A program made the translations under genes and the position numbers. Below are positions 49,278-58,172 of a stretch of 64,000 nucleotides of DNA, one piece after another. Source of the stretch: Promicromonospora sp. AC04 (GTDB lineage Bacteria > Actinomycetota > Actinomycetes > Actinomycetales > Cellulomonadaceae). Where the stretch lies: positions 248,001 through 312,000 of the forward strand of contig NZ_QBUG01000008.1 in NCBI RefSeq assembly GCF_003058225.1. The letters run 5' to 3'. How positions within the stretch are numbered: the stretch's first letter is position 1; each line of letters begins with the position of its first letter. The notes under the pieces were generated by a model. The model was given only the letters and a program-made list of their open reading frames with translations, searched no databases and was not told where the DNA came from.

Positions 49278-52200
49278 ATGAGCACTACCCCTTCAGCACG
49301 CCCACTGACGTGGGCACAGAGCTGGCGCAGACCGTTGTCGCCGCACTCGCGGCGCGCCGCCGTCGCGGCGCTCGCGACCCTGGCGCTCGCCGGTGGCACG
49401 GTTGGCGCGGCGGTGGCCGCCCCGGCCACGGCCCAGGAGCTCCCCGCCCCCGACCTGCACTACACGATGGACGACGTCACCGGCGACGTCGTCCCCGACT
49501 CGTCGGGCAACGGGCTGGACGGTGCGATCTCCGGCACAACGAGCCTGGTCGACGCCGAGGGCGGCGGCACGGCGCTCGACCTGCCCGGCGGGTCGGGCGG
49601 CGGCTACGTGACGATCCCGCGCCCGGCCCTCGCGGGCGCCACCGACCTCACGGTCTCGGCGCGCGTGCGCTGGGACGGCGCGGGCGGGGCGTGGCAGCGG
49701 ATCTTCGACCTCGGCACGGACACCACGCGCTACCTGTTCGCGACGCCGTCGAACGGCGACGGCAGGTTCCGCACCGCCCTGACGACCAACGGAGGCGGGG
49801 GCGAGGCCCAGGTCGCCGGGTACGGCCCCCTGCGCGCCGACGACTGGGTGACGTACACGGTCACGCTCGACACCGCGACGGACCAGGTCACCACCTACCT
49901 CGACGGCGTCGCCGTCGGCTCGGCGCGGTCCACCGTGGCGGCCGCCGACCTGCTCACCTCCACCGCGCAGTCCGCCGGCTACCTCGGGAAGTCCTTCTAC
50001 CCGGACCCGCTCCTCGACGGCGCGATCGACGACTTCCGCCTGTACCGGGCCACGCTGAGCGCCGAGCAGGTGGCCGAGCTCGCGGGCGAGGCCCCCGGCC
50101 TGGTGGAGCTGACGGCGGACAGCTTCGACGTCCGCACGATCGTCGCGGCCGCTCCTGACCTGCCCGGGGCGGTGCGTGCCTCCTTCACGGACGGCTACGA
50201 CCGCGACGTGCCGGTGACCTGGGACGAGATCGACCCGGCGCAGTACGCGCAGCCGGGGGAGTTCACGGTCGCGGGTGAGGCGGCAGGGCTGCCGGTGACC
50301 GCAACCGTCACCGTGCACCGGGGCGAGCTGCGGGTCGACCTCGGATCGGCGACCGGGACGTTCCACGGCGGGGCGTCCGGCACGCTGTACGGGCTGTACG
50401 GCGACGGGCTGCCGAGCGACAACCTCATCGAGGGGATGGGGATCCGGACCGTCTCGACCAAGGCGCAGGACGGGCCCCAGCATCCCGGTGCCGACGCGCT
50501 GGAGGTCGTCCGGCCGCTCGCCGACGCCACCGACGGCGACGTCTACATCTACATGACCGACATCCACCGCGGCTTCCCGTACGAGTGGCCGGGCGCCACC
50601 CCCGAGGAGAAGCTCGACACCTTCGTGGACAAGATCGCGACCCAGGTCGACCAGGTGCTCGAGCTCCCGGCGGAGTACCAGGACAACGTCGTCTTCGTCC
50701 CGTTCAACGAGCCAGAGGGCAACATGTTCGGGACCGGCCGGTGGAGCTACGACGGCACGTCGTGGCTCGACGACCCGACGGACTACTTCGCCGCCTGGGA
50801 CCGGGTCCACGCCGTCATCAAGGACAAGATGCCGCAGGCGCGCATCGCGGGCCCGAACACCAGCATCCTGTTCGGCCAGGTCAAGGGCTTCCTCGAGCAC
50901 ACTGTCGAGGCCGGGACCGTCCCGGACGTCATCACCTGGCACGAGCTGTCCCACCCGGAGAAGATCCGCGAGTCGGTCGCGACGTACCGCGGCTGGGAGG
51001 CCGAGGTCTTCGCCGGCACCGAGCTGGCGGGCACCAACCTGCCGATCAACATCAACGAGTATGCGTTCAACTACCACACCTCGGTTCCCGGCCAGATGAT
51101 CCAGTGGATCTCGGCCATCGAGGACTCCAAGGTCGACGCCGACATCGCGTACTGGAACATCGACGGGAACCTGTCCGACTCCGCCGTGCAGTCCGACCGC
51201 GGCAACGGGCAGTGGTGGCTGTTCAACGCGTACGCCCAGATGAGCGGGCACACCGTCGAGGTGACGCCGCCGTTCCCGGGCGAGAACTACACGCTGCAGG
51301 GCGTCTCCACCCTGGACGCCGACCGCGCGATCTCGCGCACCATCGTCGGCGGGGCCGACGGCGCCGCGCCGGTCGAGCTGGTGAACGTACCCGGCGCGGT
51401 GTTCGGCGACGACGTGCGCGTCACGGTGCGCGAGATCCCCTGGACCGGCCAGCTCGGGGACTCCGCCCAGCCGCGCCACCTCACCGAGACCACCGTGCCG
51501 GTGACCGACGGAAAGGTAGTCGTCGACTTCGACGGTGCGTCGCTGCCGCTGCTGCGCGAGTCGTCGGCGTACGAGATCGTCGTGACGCCCGCGGGCGTCG
51601 GCGAGACCACGAGCACGGCACCGACCTCCTGGGAGGGCAGCTACGAGGCGGAGGACGCCACCTACACCGGCTCGGGCTACAGCCTGAACGGCCCGGAGGG
51701 CTCGCCGTCGGACGTCGGCAAGTTCTACACCTCCGGCGGGTACGACGTCGGCGGCCTGCGCACCGGCTCGGACGGCGTCCTCGACTTCGAGGTCACGGTG
51801 CCCGAGGACGGCACCTACGACCTGTCCGTCTTCGCCAACAGCCTCAACACCTTCGACAGGGTGGCGGAGCAGGGCCCGACCAACGTGTTCCTGCGGGTCG
51901 ACGGCGCCGCCGAGCAGGAGCTCCACCTGCCGCTCGGCTACAAGTGGGTGGTCTGGGACCACGCCGACACCACCGTGGACCTCACGGCGGGCACGCACAC
52001 GATCTCGCTCGCGGCGCGGAGCCTCGACGGCAGCGGCGTGACCCGGGGCGACACGATCCTCGACCGCATCACCCTGGCCCTGCCCGGCCCGGACGCCGAG
52101 ACGTCCGTGTACGAGGCCGAGCTCGCGACGCTCGACGGCGGGAGCGCGCTGTACGACGCGCCGCGCGGCGTCGACCCGGCCGAGGTGTCCGGCGCCGGCG

Positions 52201-53036
52201 GCGTCGAGCTGGCCGAGGGCGAGACCGCCACGTTCTGGGTCTACGGGGCGGACGACGGCGAGGCGACACTCAGCGCGGACGTCCTCGGCGCCGGCCGGCG
52301 CTACGGCAGCGGGACCCTTTCGGTCAACGGCCGCGCCGTCCTCGACCTCACGCAGGGCCGGTACAGGCCCGGCCGGTCTGAGCAGGGCCGGCCCACGCAG
52401 GACCAGAGGGTGGCCGCACACCTGTCCGGCGGCGTGAACAAGGTGGTCGTGACGGGCGGCGCAGGCGGCATCGTCGTCGACCGGCTGACGACGACAGCGG
52501 GGACCGGGGCGCTCGCGGCCACGCGGTACCAGGCCGAGGACGCCGAGCTCGCCGGCTCCGCGACGGTGTCCGAGCTGTCGCTGGCCGAGGGCGGCCAGGC
52601 CGTGACCGACGTCGGCGGCGAGCCGGGCAACCACAGCACCCTGACGTTCCGGGTCGACGCCGACCGGGCCGGCCCGCACGCCGTCGTCCTGCGGTACTCC
52701 AACCCGGAGCAGTCGCCCGCGTCGCACTACAACCCCGACCCGATCGCCCGGCGGGCGGACATCTCGGTGAACGGCGGCGCGTCGTTGCCGGTGCTCTTCC
52801 CCCACTCGTTCCACGAGAACAACTTCTGGGAGAAGACCGTCGTGCTCGACCTCGACGAGGGGGCGAACACCATCACCCTGAGCTCGCAGGAGGCGCCGAA
52901 CTTCGACGGCACCACCTACGCCTCGGACGTCTGGCCCGACTTCCCGCTGCGGTCGCGCTGGGCGCCGGTCGTCGACCGGATCACGGTGTCGCCGCTCGCG
53001 GCGCGGCTCCGGACCAAGGCGGTCGCCGGCGACTGA
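49278..53036 (+). CDS. Large secreted multidomain glycoside hydrolase
   Basis: A 1252-residue secreted enzyme. Order: signal peptide (to about 52, ATAQE), LamG-like lectin domain (about 57-270, LHYTMDDVTGDVVPDSSGNG), a bacterial Ig-like domain (275-350), a clan-A-like catalytic domain (about 350-770; E478 in PFNEPEG and E594 in NINEYAF as candidate catalytic pair; WHEL motif), then three carbohydrate-binding-like modules (about 785-935 CBM35, 940-1070, 1080-1240). The catalytic part is paralogous to the 38318 enzyme. No anchor is seen, so it is probably free. It probably starts breakdown of the glycan whose fragments the ABC system imports. Confidence 0.84.
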   Translation: MSTTPSARPLTWAQSWRRPLSPHSRRAAVAALATLALAGGTVGAAVAAPATAQELPAPDLHYTMDDVTGDVVPDSSGNGLDGAISGTTSLVDAEGGGTALDLPGGSGGGYVTIPRPALAGATDLTVSARVRWDGAGGAWQRIFDLGTDTTRYLFATPSNGDGRFRTALTTNGGGGEAQVAGYGPLRADDWVTYTVTLDTATDQVTTYLDGVAVGSARSTVAAADLLTSTAQSAGYLGKSFYPDPLLDGAIDDFRLYRATLSAEQVAELAGEAPGLVELTADSFDVRTIVAAAPDLPGAVRASFTDGYDRDVPVTWDEIDPAQYAQPGEFTVAGEAAGLPVTATVTVHRGELRVDLGSATGTFHGGASGTLYGLYGDGLPSDNLIEGMGIRTVSTKAQDGPQHPGADALEVVRPLADATDGDVYIYMTDIHRGFPYEWPGATPEEKLDTFVDKIATQVDQVLELPAEYQDNVVFVPFNEPEGNMFGTGRWSYDGTSWLDDPTDYFAAWDRVHAVIKDKMPQARIAGPNTSILFGQVKGFLEHTVEAGTVPDVITWHELSHPEKIRESVATYRGWEAEVFAGTELAGTNLPININEYAFNYHTSVPGQMIQWISAIEDSKVDADIAYWNIDGNLSDSAVQSDRGNGQWWLFNAYAQMSGHTVEVTPPFPGENYTLQGVSTLDADRAISRTIVGGADGAAPVELVNVPGAVFGDDVRVTVREIPWTGQLGDSAQPRHLTETTVPVTDGKVVVDFDGASLPLLRESSAYEIVVTPAGVGETTSTAPTSWEGSYEAEDATYTGSGYSLNGPEGSPSDVGKFYTSGGYDVGGLRTGSDGVLDFEVTVPEDGTYDLSVFANSLNTFDRVAEQGPTNVFLRVDGAAEQELHLPLGYKWVVWDHADTTVDLTAGTHTISLAARSLDGSGVTRGDTILDRITLALPGPDAETSVYEAELATLDGGSALYDAPRGVDPAEVSGAGGVELAEGETATFWVYGADDGEATLSADVLGAGRRYGSGTLSVNGRAVLDLTQGRYRPGRSEQGRPTQDQRVAAHLSGGVNKVVVTGGAGGIVVDRLTTTAGTGALAATRYQAEDAELAGSATVSELSLAEGGQAVTDVGGEPGNHSTLTFRVDADRAGPHAVVLRYSNPEQSPASHYNPDPIARRADISVNGGASLPVLFPHSFHENNFWEKTVVLDLDEGANTITLSSQEAPNFDGTTYASDVWPDFPLRSRWAPVVDRITVSPLAARLRTKAVAGD

Positions 53037-53047
53037 CCAGGGCTGAA

Positions 53048-53123
53048 CGGTGAGGGCGGGGTTCTTGTCGGGACAGCGGTCGTTACAACGGTCGTCGACC
53101 CGACAAGAACCCCGCCCTCACCG
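53048..53123. terminator. Perfect 25-bp-arm hairpin after the large hydrolase
   Basis: Arms 53048-53072 and 53099-53123 (GTGAGGGCGGGGTTCTTGTC core) are exact complements around a 26-base loop that contains a CGGTCGT direct repeat. Terminator of the glycan operon. Confidence 0.75.
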
Positions 53124-53268
53124 TGCGTCACGGGCTGGGGCGGCCGCCCAGGGTCACCCGCGCTCATCGCCGAGGGCCGCCCCGCCGGATGGCGGGTGCG
53201 CGGCACCAAGAGCGCCTCGTTCGGCGGATGTTCTTCAAGGACCCGGGGCCGAGACTGATCCTGTACCG

Positions 53269-53368
53269 CACCGCAGGACAAGATCACCGCAGGACGAGAT
53301 CACCGCAGGACAAGATCACCGCCGGACCGTTCACCTCAGGACAGTTCAGGACAGTTCAGGACAGTTCA
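53269..53368. repeat. 16-bp and 10-bp tandem arrays before the esterase gene
   Basis: Three units CACCGCAGGACAAGAT (16 bp) decay into a fourth. Three units GGACAGTTCA (10 bp) follow, ending 21 bp before the esterase start. The rest of the 53037-53389 gap holds only the hairpin and a short stretch without visible features. Confidence 0.8.
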
Positions 53369-53389
53369 CCGCAGAACAAAGGAGTTCTC

Positions 53390-54361
53390 ATGGCCGAGAC
53401 CGTGAAGAGGCCGCCCTTCGACCCCGAGCTCGAGGCCACGCTCGCGCTGTTCGCCGACCAGCTGCCGCCCACGATCACGCCCGAGATGATCCCGCTGCTC
53501 CGCCAAGGTAGGTCCGTGTTCGACACGAACGTGGACGACGTGCTGGCGGAGGCGGGGGTCGAGCGCCGGGACGTCACCGTCCCCGGGCACGCCGGCGACG
53601 AGATCGAGGTGAGCGTGCTGAGCCGCCAGGGACGGACCGGCGTCGGACCGGGCGTCTTCCACACCCATGGCGGCGGGATGATCATGGGGGACCGGTTCAC
53701 CGGGCTGGACCAGCTCCTGGGCTGGATCACGGACTTCGACGCGGTGGTCGTCACCGTGGAGTATCGCCTCGCGCCCGAGTTCCCCGACCCGTACCCCGTG
53801 CGGGACTGCTACGCGGGCCTCGTGTGGACGGCCGAGCACGCCGAGGAGCTGGGCATCGACCCCGATCGCCTCATCATCGCCGGCGCGAGCGCAGGGGGCG
53901 GCCTCGCCGCCGGGACCGCGCTGCTCGCCCGCGACGAGGGCGGCCCGGCCCTCGCGGGGCAGGTCCTGATCTACCCCATGCTCGACGACCGCGACCAGAC
54001 GGTCTCCACGGTCCAGATCGACGGGGTGGGGGTGTGGGACCGCAGCTCGAACGTCACCGGGTGGTCGGCACTCCTCGGCGACCGCCGGGGGACCGACGAC
54101 GTCTCGGTCTACGCCGCCCCGGCGCGTGCGACCGACCTGTCCGGCCTGCCGCCGGCCTTCATCGACTGCGGGAGCGCCGAGGTCTTCCGCGACGAGGACG
54201 TCGCCTACGCCACGGCGTTGTGGCATGCGGGCGTGCAGGCCGAGCTGCACGTGTGGCCCGGCGGGTTCCACGGCTTCGACATGATGGCGCCGCACACCGT
54301 CCTGGCCAAGTCGATGCGCGCGGCGCGCGACTCCTGGGTGGCGCGCACCCTCGGCGTCTGA
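53390..54361 (+). CDS. Alpha/beta hydrolase, HSL-type esterase
   Basis: A 323-residue esterase of the hormone-sensitive-lipase family. Oxyanion motif HTHGGGMIMG, nucleophile elbow GASAGG, and C-terminal Asp and His in FRDEDVAYATALWHAG and GGFHGFDMM. AAAGGAG precedes ATG 53390. No signal peptide. It may deacylate small esters; being next to the glycan locus suggests acetyl- or feruloyl-ester clean-up, which is inference only. Confidence 0.87.
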   Translation: MAETVKRPPFDPELEATLALFADQLPPTITPEMIPLLRQGRSVFDTNVDDVLAEAGVERRDVTVPGHAGDEIEVSVLSRQGRTGVGPGVFHTHGGGMIMGDRFTGLDQLLGWITDFDAVVVTVEYRLAPEFPDPYPVRDCYAGLVWTAEHAEELGIDPDRLIIAGASAGGGLAAGTALLARDEGGPALAGQVLIYPMLDDRDQTVSTVQIDGVGVWDRSSNVTGWSALLGDRRGTDDVSVYAAPARATDLSGLPPAFIDCGSAEVFRDEDVAYATALWHAGVQAELHVWPGGFHGFDMMAPHTVLAKSMRAARDSWVARTLGV

Positions 54362-54455
54362 CCGAGCTGCGTGGTGCCTCCGCGGCCCGGCATCAGGCGC
54401 CCGGGCCGCGGCGCCGTCCGGCTAGTGTTGGGGGCACACGCGCGATGGAGCGAAC

Positions 54456-55565
54456 ATGCAAGAACTCGTGGGCCGCCTGACCGCACTGGACCCCGAAGCC
54501 AGCGAGACCCTCAAGGTCGTGGCGTACTTCGATGTGCTCGTCGCGGGCGGCGCCGGGCTTCAGGCGCTGCTGCGCGGGGCGGCGGTGCTCAGCGGCACGG
54601 TCGCCGGCGCGACCGACGGCCGGCGGACGTACCGCATGGGGCCCGACGGCGACCGCCGGACCGAGACCGTGCAGGTCCAGCCGCACTGGCCGTCCCGCTC
54701 GAAGGACGACCGAAGCGTCTGGCTCGAGCGCGAGGGCTCCCCGCACGCGAACGACGACATGGTCATCGAGAGACTGGCGCTCGCCGCCGACCTCGTCGGG
54801 TCGCGTCGTCCCGGCGAACCGGGAAGCTCGCTCGAGACGGCCATCGATGCCACCCGGGACGCGGACGAGCGCCTGGTCGCGCTGTCGCGGCTCCGGCTCG
54901 ATCCAGCGCGAGAGGTTCGCATCGCGGCGCTCCCGCCGTCGCACGACGTGGACGGCGCCCTGTCGACGGTCGTGGCGACCCCCTACGGTCTGGTGCGCGC
55001 GGTGGTGCTCGGCCAGGGGGCGACGGTCCCCGGCCCCGCCGGAGTGGGCGTCCCGCGCCGCGCGGACCAGCTTCCGGAGTCCTTCCGGACGGCGGTCCTC
55101 GCCCTCCGGCTGCTGCCCAAGCCCAGTCCTGGGAGCGGCGCCAAGCGCAGTCCGGGGAGCGGCGTCGGGTGCAGTCCGGGGAGCGGCGCCGGGCGCAGTC
55201 CCGGAAGTGCCGGGAGCGATGCTCGGAGCCATACCGGGAGAAGCTCCGGGAGCGAAGCCGTCATAGACGCTGCCGACCTCGGCGTAGTCCTCGCCGCCGT
55301 CAGCGCGCTCGAACCCGTCGCCGCGCAGCAGCCGGACGTCGTCGCGCTCGCGCGGCTCGACGCCCGGACCCGCGCGGTGCTCGACGAGCTCGCCGGCTCG
55401 GAGAGTGTGCGCGCGGCCGCGACGTCGCTCGGCATGCACCACTCGACGCTCCAGGCACGCCACGACACCCTGACGACCGAGCTCGGCTACGACCCGCGGT
55501 CCCTGCACGGCCGGGCGCGGTTCCAGCTCGCCCGCCTCCTCCTGCGCCTGGTCGAGAACCACTGA
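54456..55565 (+). CDS. PucR-like transcriptional regulator
   Basis: A 369-residue protein whose C-terminal 60 residues match the PucR helix-turn-helix (AATSLGMHHSTLQARHDTLTTELGYDPRSLHGRARFQLARLLLRL pattern). The N-terminal domain is of unknown type (VVAYFDVLVAGGAGLQALLRGAAVLSG, GAF-like spacing). A repeat insert of P-G-S-G type units (about residues 222-265, 18-bp repeats at about 55125-55205) separates them. GGAG sits 6 bases before the ATG. Target unknown. Confidence 0.72.
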   Translation: MQELVGRLTALDPEASETLKVVAYFDVLVAGGAGLQALLRGAAVLSGTVAGATDGRRTYRMGPDGDRRTETVQVQPHWPSRSKDDRSVWLEREGSPHANDDMVIERLALAADLVGSRRPGEPGSSLETAIDATRDADERLVALSRLRLDPAREVRIAALPPSHDVDGALSTVVATPYGLVRAVVLGQGATVPGPAGVGVPRRADQLPESFRTAVLALRLLPKPSPGSGAKRSPGSGVGCSPGSGAGRSPGSAGSDARSHTGRSSGSEAVIDAADLGVVLAAVSALEPVAAQQPDVVALARLDARTRAVLDELAGSESVRAAATSLGMHHSTLQARHDTLTTELGYDPRSLHGRARFQLARLLLRLVENH

Positions 55566-55609
55566 CCTGCCTGCGCAGCCGACCGCCGGAGCGGCCGCTG
55601 CTGAGGTTC

Positions 55610-55670
55610 GTTCAGCAGGCTCCAGGAGTCCATGAACCGCTGCATCATGGCGCTCTCGAGCCTGCTGAAC
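55610..55670. terminator. Hairpin with 13-bp arms, family D
   Basis: GTTCAGCAGGCTC (55610-55622) pairs with GAGCCTGCTGAAC (55658-55670) around a 35-base loop. Lies 44 bp past the PucR-like stop; similar to 13647-13683. Confidence 0.55.
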
Positions 55671-55759
55671 CAGACTCAGGAGTGGGTCTTCCGGGGGCCG
55701 AAGGCGGACTCGCGCATCACCTGGTGACGACGACCCGGTGACGCCGAGGGGGTAGCGCT

Positions 55760-55806
55760 GAGGGGGTAACGCCGAGCGAGCAGTGCTCGCTCAGCGTTAC
55801 CCCCTC
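55760..55806. terminator. 47-bp near-perfect palindrome between convergent genes
   Basis: Arms 55760-55782 and 55784-55806 (GAGGGGGTAACGCCGAGCGA core) pair with one mismatch and a one-base centre. A partial extra copy of the left arm precedes it at about 55746. It terminates the minus-strand gntK-gntP operon and perhaps the PucR-like gene. Confidence 0.75.
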
Positions 55807-55838
55807 GGGTGGGTATGGCGTTCCTGGTCGAAGACCTA

Positions 55839-57410
55839 CTAGACGAAGGCTCCCAGGACCAGGACCACGACCAGGGCCACCACGGAGAGCACCGACTCCA
55901 TCAGCGACCAGGTCTTGAACGTCTGGCCGACGGTCATGCCGAAGTACTCCTTGACGAGCCAGAACCCGGCGTCGTTCACGTGGGAGAGGAACACCGACCC
56001 CGCGCCGATCGCGAGCACGAGCAGCGCGGCGTGGGTGGGCTCGAGGCCCACGGCCAGGGGCGCCATGATGCCCGCGGCAGTGATCGTCGCAACGGTGGCC
56101 GACCCGGTGGCGATCCGGATGAGCGCGGCCACCATCCAGCCGGCGAGCAGCGGCGTGATGCCGGCGTCGGCGATGCCGGACGCGATGACCTCGCCGACGC
56201 CGGAGTCCACGAGCGTCTGCTTGAAGCCGCCGCCGGCGCCGACGATGAGCAGGATCCCGGCGATCGGCGCGAAGGAGGAGCCGACCAGGTCGCCGATCTG
56301 CTGGCGCGTGCGGCCGACGGCGGAGCCGAAGGCGACCAGCGCGACCAGCGACGTGATGAGCAGCGCGACCAGCGGCGTGCCGAGGAACTCCAGCACGGTT
56401 CCGTAGCCGGTCTCGGTCGCGCCGGCGATCTCGATCACGGACCGCGCCAGCATCAGGATCACCGGGAGCAGCACGACCAGGACCGAGACACCGAACGAGG
56501 GCTTGCGCAGCCCGGCTGTGGCGGACGGCGCGGTGACGGTCGCCGTGGCCGTCGCGTTCGGCGTGGTGCCGTTCGGTGCGGTGCCGTTCACTGCAGTGCC
56601 GTTCGGTGTGGTGCCGTTGGGTGCAGTGCCGTTCGGTGCGGTGCCGCCGTCGGCCGGGGTACCCGCACCGCCGTCGGACATGCCCAGGACGGTGACGGGC
56701 GGCTCGAGCCGCACCCAGCGGGTGAGCGGGATAGCGAGCAGCGGGCCGGCGACGATCACCGTCGGGATCGCGACCAGGAGCCCGAGCCCGAGCGTGAGGC
56801 CCAGGTCGGCGCCGAGGGCGTCGATGGCGAGCAGCGGCCCCGGGTGCGGCGGGACCAGGCCGTGCAGCGCGGAGAGGCCCGCGAGCGCCGGGATGCCGAC
56901 CAGGATCGGGTTCACGCGCATGCGCCGCGCGACGATCATCACGACCGGGATCAGCAGGACGACGCCGACCTCGAAGAACAGGGGGATGCCGACCACGAAC
57001 GCGATGAGCGCCATGGCCCAGGGCAGTCGCTTCGCCGGAGTCTTGTCGAGGATGGTGTCGACGATGCTGTCGGCGCCGCCGGAGTCGATGAGCAGCTTGC
57101 CGATGATCGCGCCGAGCGCGATGAGCACGCCGACGCCCGCGACGGTGGTGCCGAGGCCCGTGGAGAAGCTGGTGAACGCGTCGGTGAGGCCGGTCCCGGC
57201 CACGATCGCGAGCACGCCGGACCCGAGCACGAGCGCCAGGAACGGGTGCATCTTGAGCCACACGATGAGCCCGACGATGACGGCGATACCGATGATCGCC
57301 GCGAGGACGAGCTGCGGGGTGGAGGCGGTCGGGCCGGGGTCGGCGGCCGCCTGGGGGAGGGCGGCCGCGGCGGCGGCGCCCTGGGCGAGCAGGCTGGTGG
57401 CGTGGAGCAT
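55839..57410 (-). CDS. gntP: Gluconate:H+ symporter (GntP family)
   Basis: A 523-residue permease with about 12-14 helices. Family signatures GLSALHGLVPPHPGPL and FVVGIPLFFEVGVVLLIPV are clear. ATG 57410 shares its A with the gluconokinase stop (TGATG), so translation is coupled. A Pro/Asn/Gly/Thr repeat insert (15-bp units, about 56560-56650) lies in a cytosolic loop in the middle of the protein. Confidence 0.9.
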   Translation of the reverse strand: MLHATSLLAQGAAAAAALPQAAADPGPTASTPQLVLAAIIGIAVIVGLIVWLKMHPFLALVLGSGVLAIVAGTGLTDAFTSFSTGLGTTVAGVGVLIALGAIIGKLLIDSGGADSIVDTILDKTPAKRLPWAMALIAFVVGIPLFFEVGVVLLIPVVMIVARRMRVNPILVGIPALAGLSALHGLVPPHPGPLLAIDALGADLGLTLGLGLLVAIPTVIVAGPLLAIPLTRWVRLEPPVTVLGMSDGGAGTPADGGTAPNGTAPNGTTPNGTAVNGTAPNGTTPNATATATVTAPSATAGLRKPSFGVSVLVVLLPVILMLARSVIEIAGATETGYGTVLEFLGTPLVALLITSLVALVAFGSAVGRTRQQIGDLVGSSFAPIAGILLIVGAGGGFKQTLVDSGVGEVIASGIADAGITPLLAGWMVAALIRIATGSATVATITAAGIMAPLAVGLEPTHAALLVLAIGAGSVFLSHVNDAGFWLVKEYFGMTVGQTFKTWSLMESVLSVVALVVVLVLGAFV

Positions 57411-58072
57411 CAGTGGTCCTCAGGCTCTGTGGTGGGCTCGGTCTTGGTCACGGCGGCGCCGGTCGGGTTGGCACTGGTCAGGTTCGTGCCGGCAGGCTCG
57501 TCGAGCCGGTGCAGGATCTCGTCGACTATCTGGTCCGGCCGCGGCGTGATGTCGACGGCGAACCCGGGCTCGTCGTCCTCCAGCGGCTCCAGAGCGGCGA
57601 GCTGGCTGTCGAGCATCTCCGGCTTCATGAAGTGCCCGGCGCGGCCCTGGATGCGCTCGCGCAGCAGGTCGTAGGAGCCGGTGAGATGCACGAACCGCAC
57701 GTCGCCCGCCGTCTCCAGCAGGTCGCGGTAGCTGTGCCGGAGCGCGCTGCACGGCACCACCGCGCTGCGCCCCTCGTTGAGCTCCTTGGCGAACCAGTCC
57801 CGGATCCCGCGCAGCCACGGCCAGCGGTCCTCGTCGTCCAGCGGGTGGCCGGCGGCCATCTTGGCGACGTTCGCCGGCGAGTGGAAGTCGTCGCCCTCGG
57901 CGAACGATGCGCCGAGCCGGCCGGCCAGGAGGGCGGCGACCGTCGTCTTGCCCGACCCGGCCACGCCCATCACGACGATCGCCCGGGGTCTGCGGTCCGT
58001 CCCGCTGCTGCCTGTCCCGCTGCTGCTTGTCTGGGTCGAGAACATCTCTGTCTCGGTGACGTCTGCGTCCAT
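57410..58072 (-). CDS. gntK: Gluconokinase
   Basis: A 220-residue kinase making 6-phosphogluconate. P-loop GVAGSGKTT; EGDDFHSPANVAKMAAGHPLDDEDRWPWL is the diagnostic gluconokinase segment. I start at ATG 58072 (GAGG 8-9 bases upstream) although the frame is open further. The C-terminal 45 residues are a Thr/Pro/Glu-rich tail absent from most homologues. First gene of the gntK-gntP operon. Confidence 0.9.
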   Translation of the reverse strand: MDADVTETEMFSTQTSSSGTGSSGTDRRPRAIVVMGVAGSGKTTVAALLAGRLGASFAEGDDFHSPANVAKMAAGHPLDDEDRWPWLRGIRDWFAKELNEGRSAVVPCSALRHSYRDLLETAGDVRFVHLTGSYDLLRERIQGRAGHFMKPEMLDSQLAALEPLEDDEPGFAVDITPRPDQIVDEILHRLDEPAGTNLTSANPTGAAVTKTEPTTEPEDH

Positions 58073-58088
58073 GTACCCATCCTCACCC

Positions 58089-58149
58089 ATTGATGACACC
58101 ATTACGGCGTGATTAATGTCACCAATAGTGCGCCGATCAACTGGTGACA
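58089..58149. promoter_or_regulatory. Candidate GntR operator between gntK and gntR
   Basis: ATTGATGACA (58089-58098) and TGTCACCAAT (58117-58126) form an inverted repeat with one mismatch. A third half-site TGGTGACA is at 58142-58149. They fill the 100-bp divergent region. Binding by the adjacent FCD regulator is inferred. Confidence 0.5.
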
Positions 58150-58172
58150 ACGGCGCAAACTACGCTAGGAGG

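Noticed and set aside
49293-52814. A 1173-codon open frame on the minus strand
   Set aside because: Antisense to the large secreted hydrolase, with biased composition and no domain.
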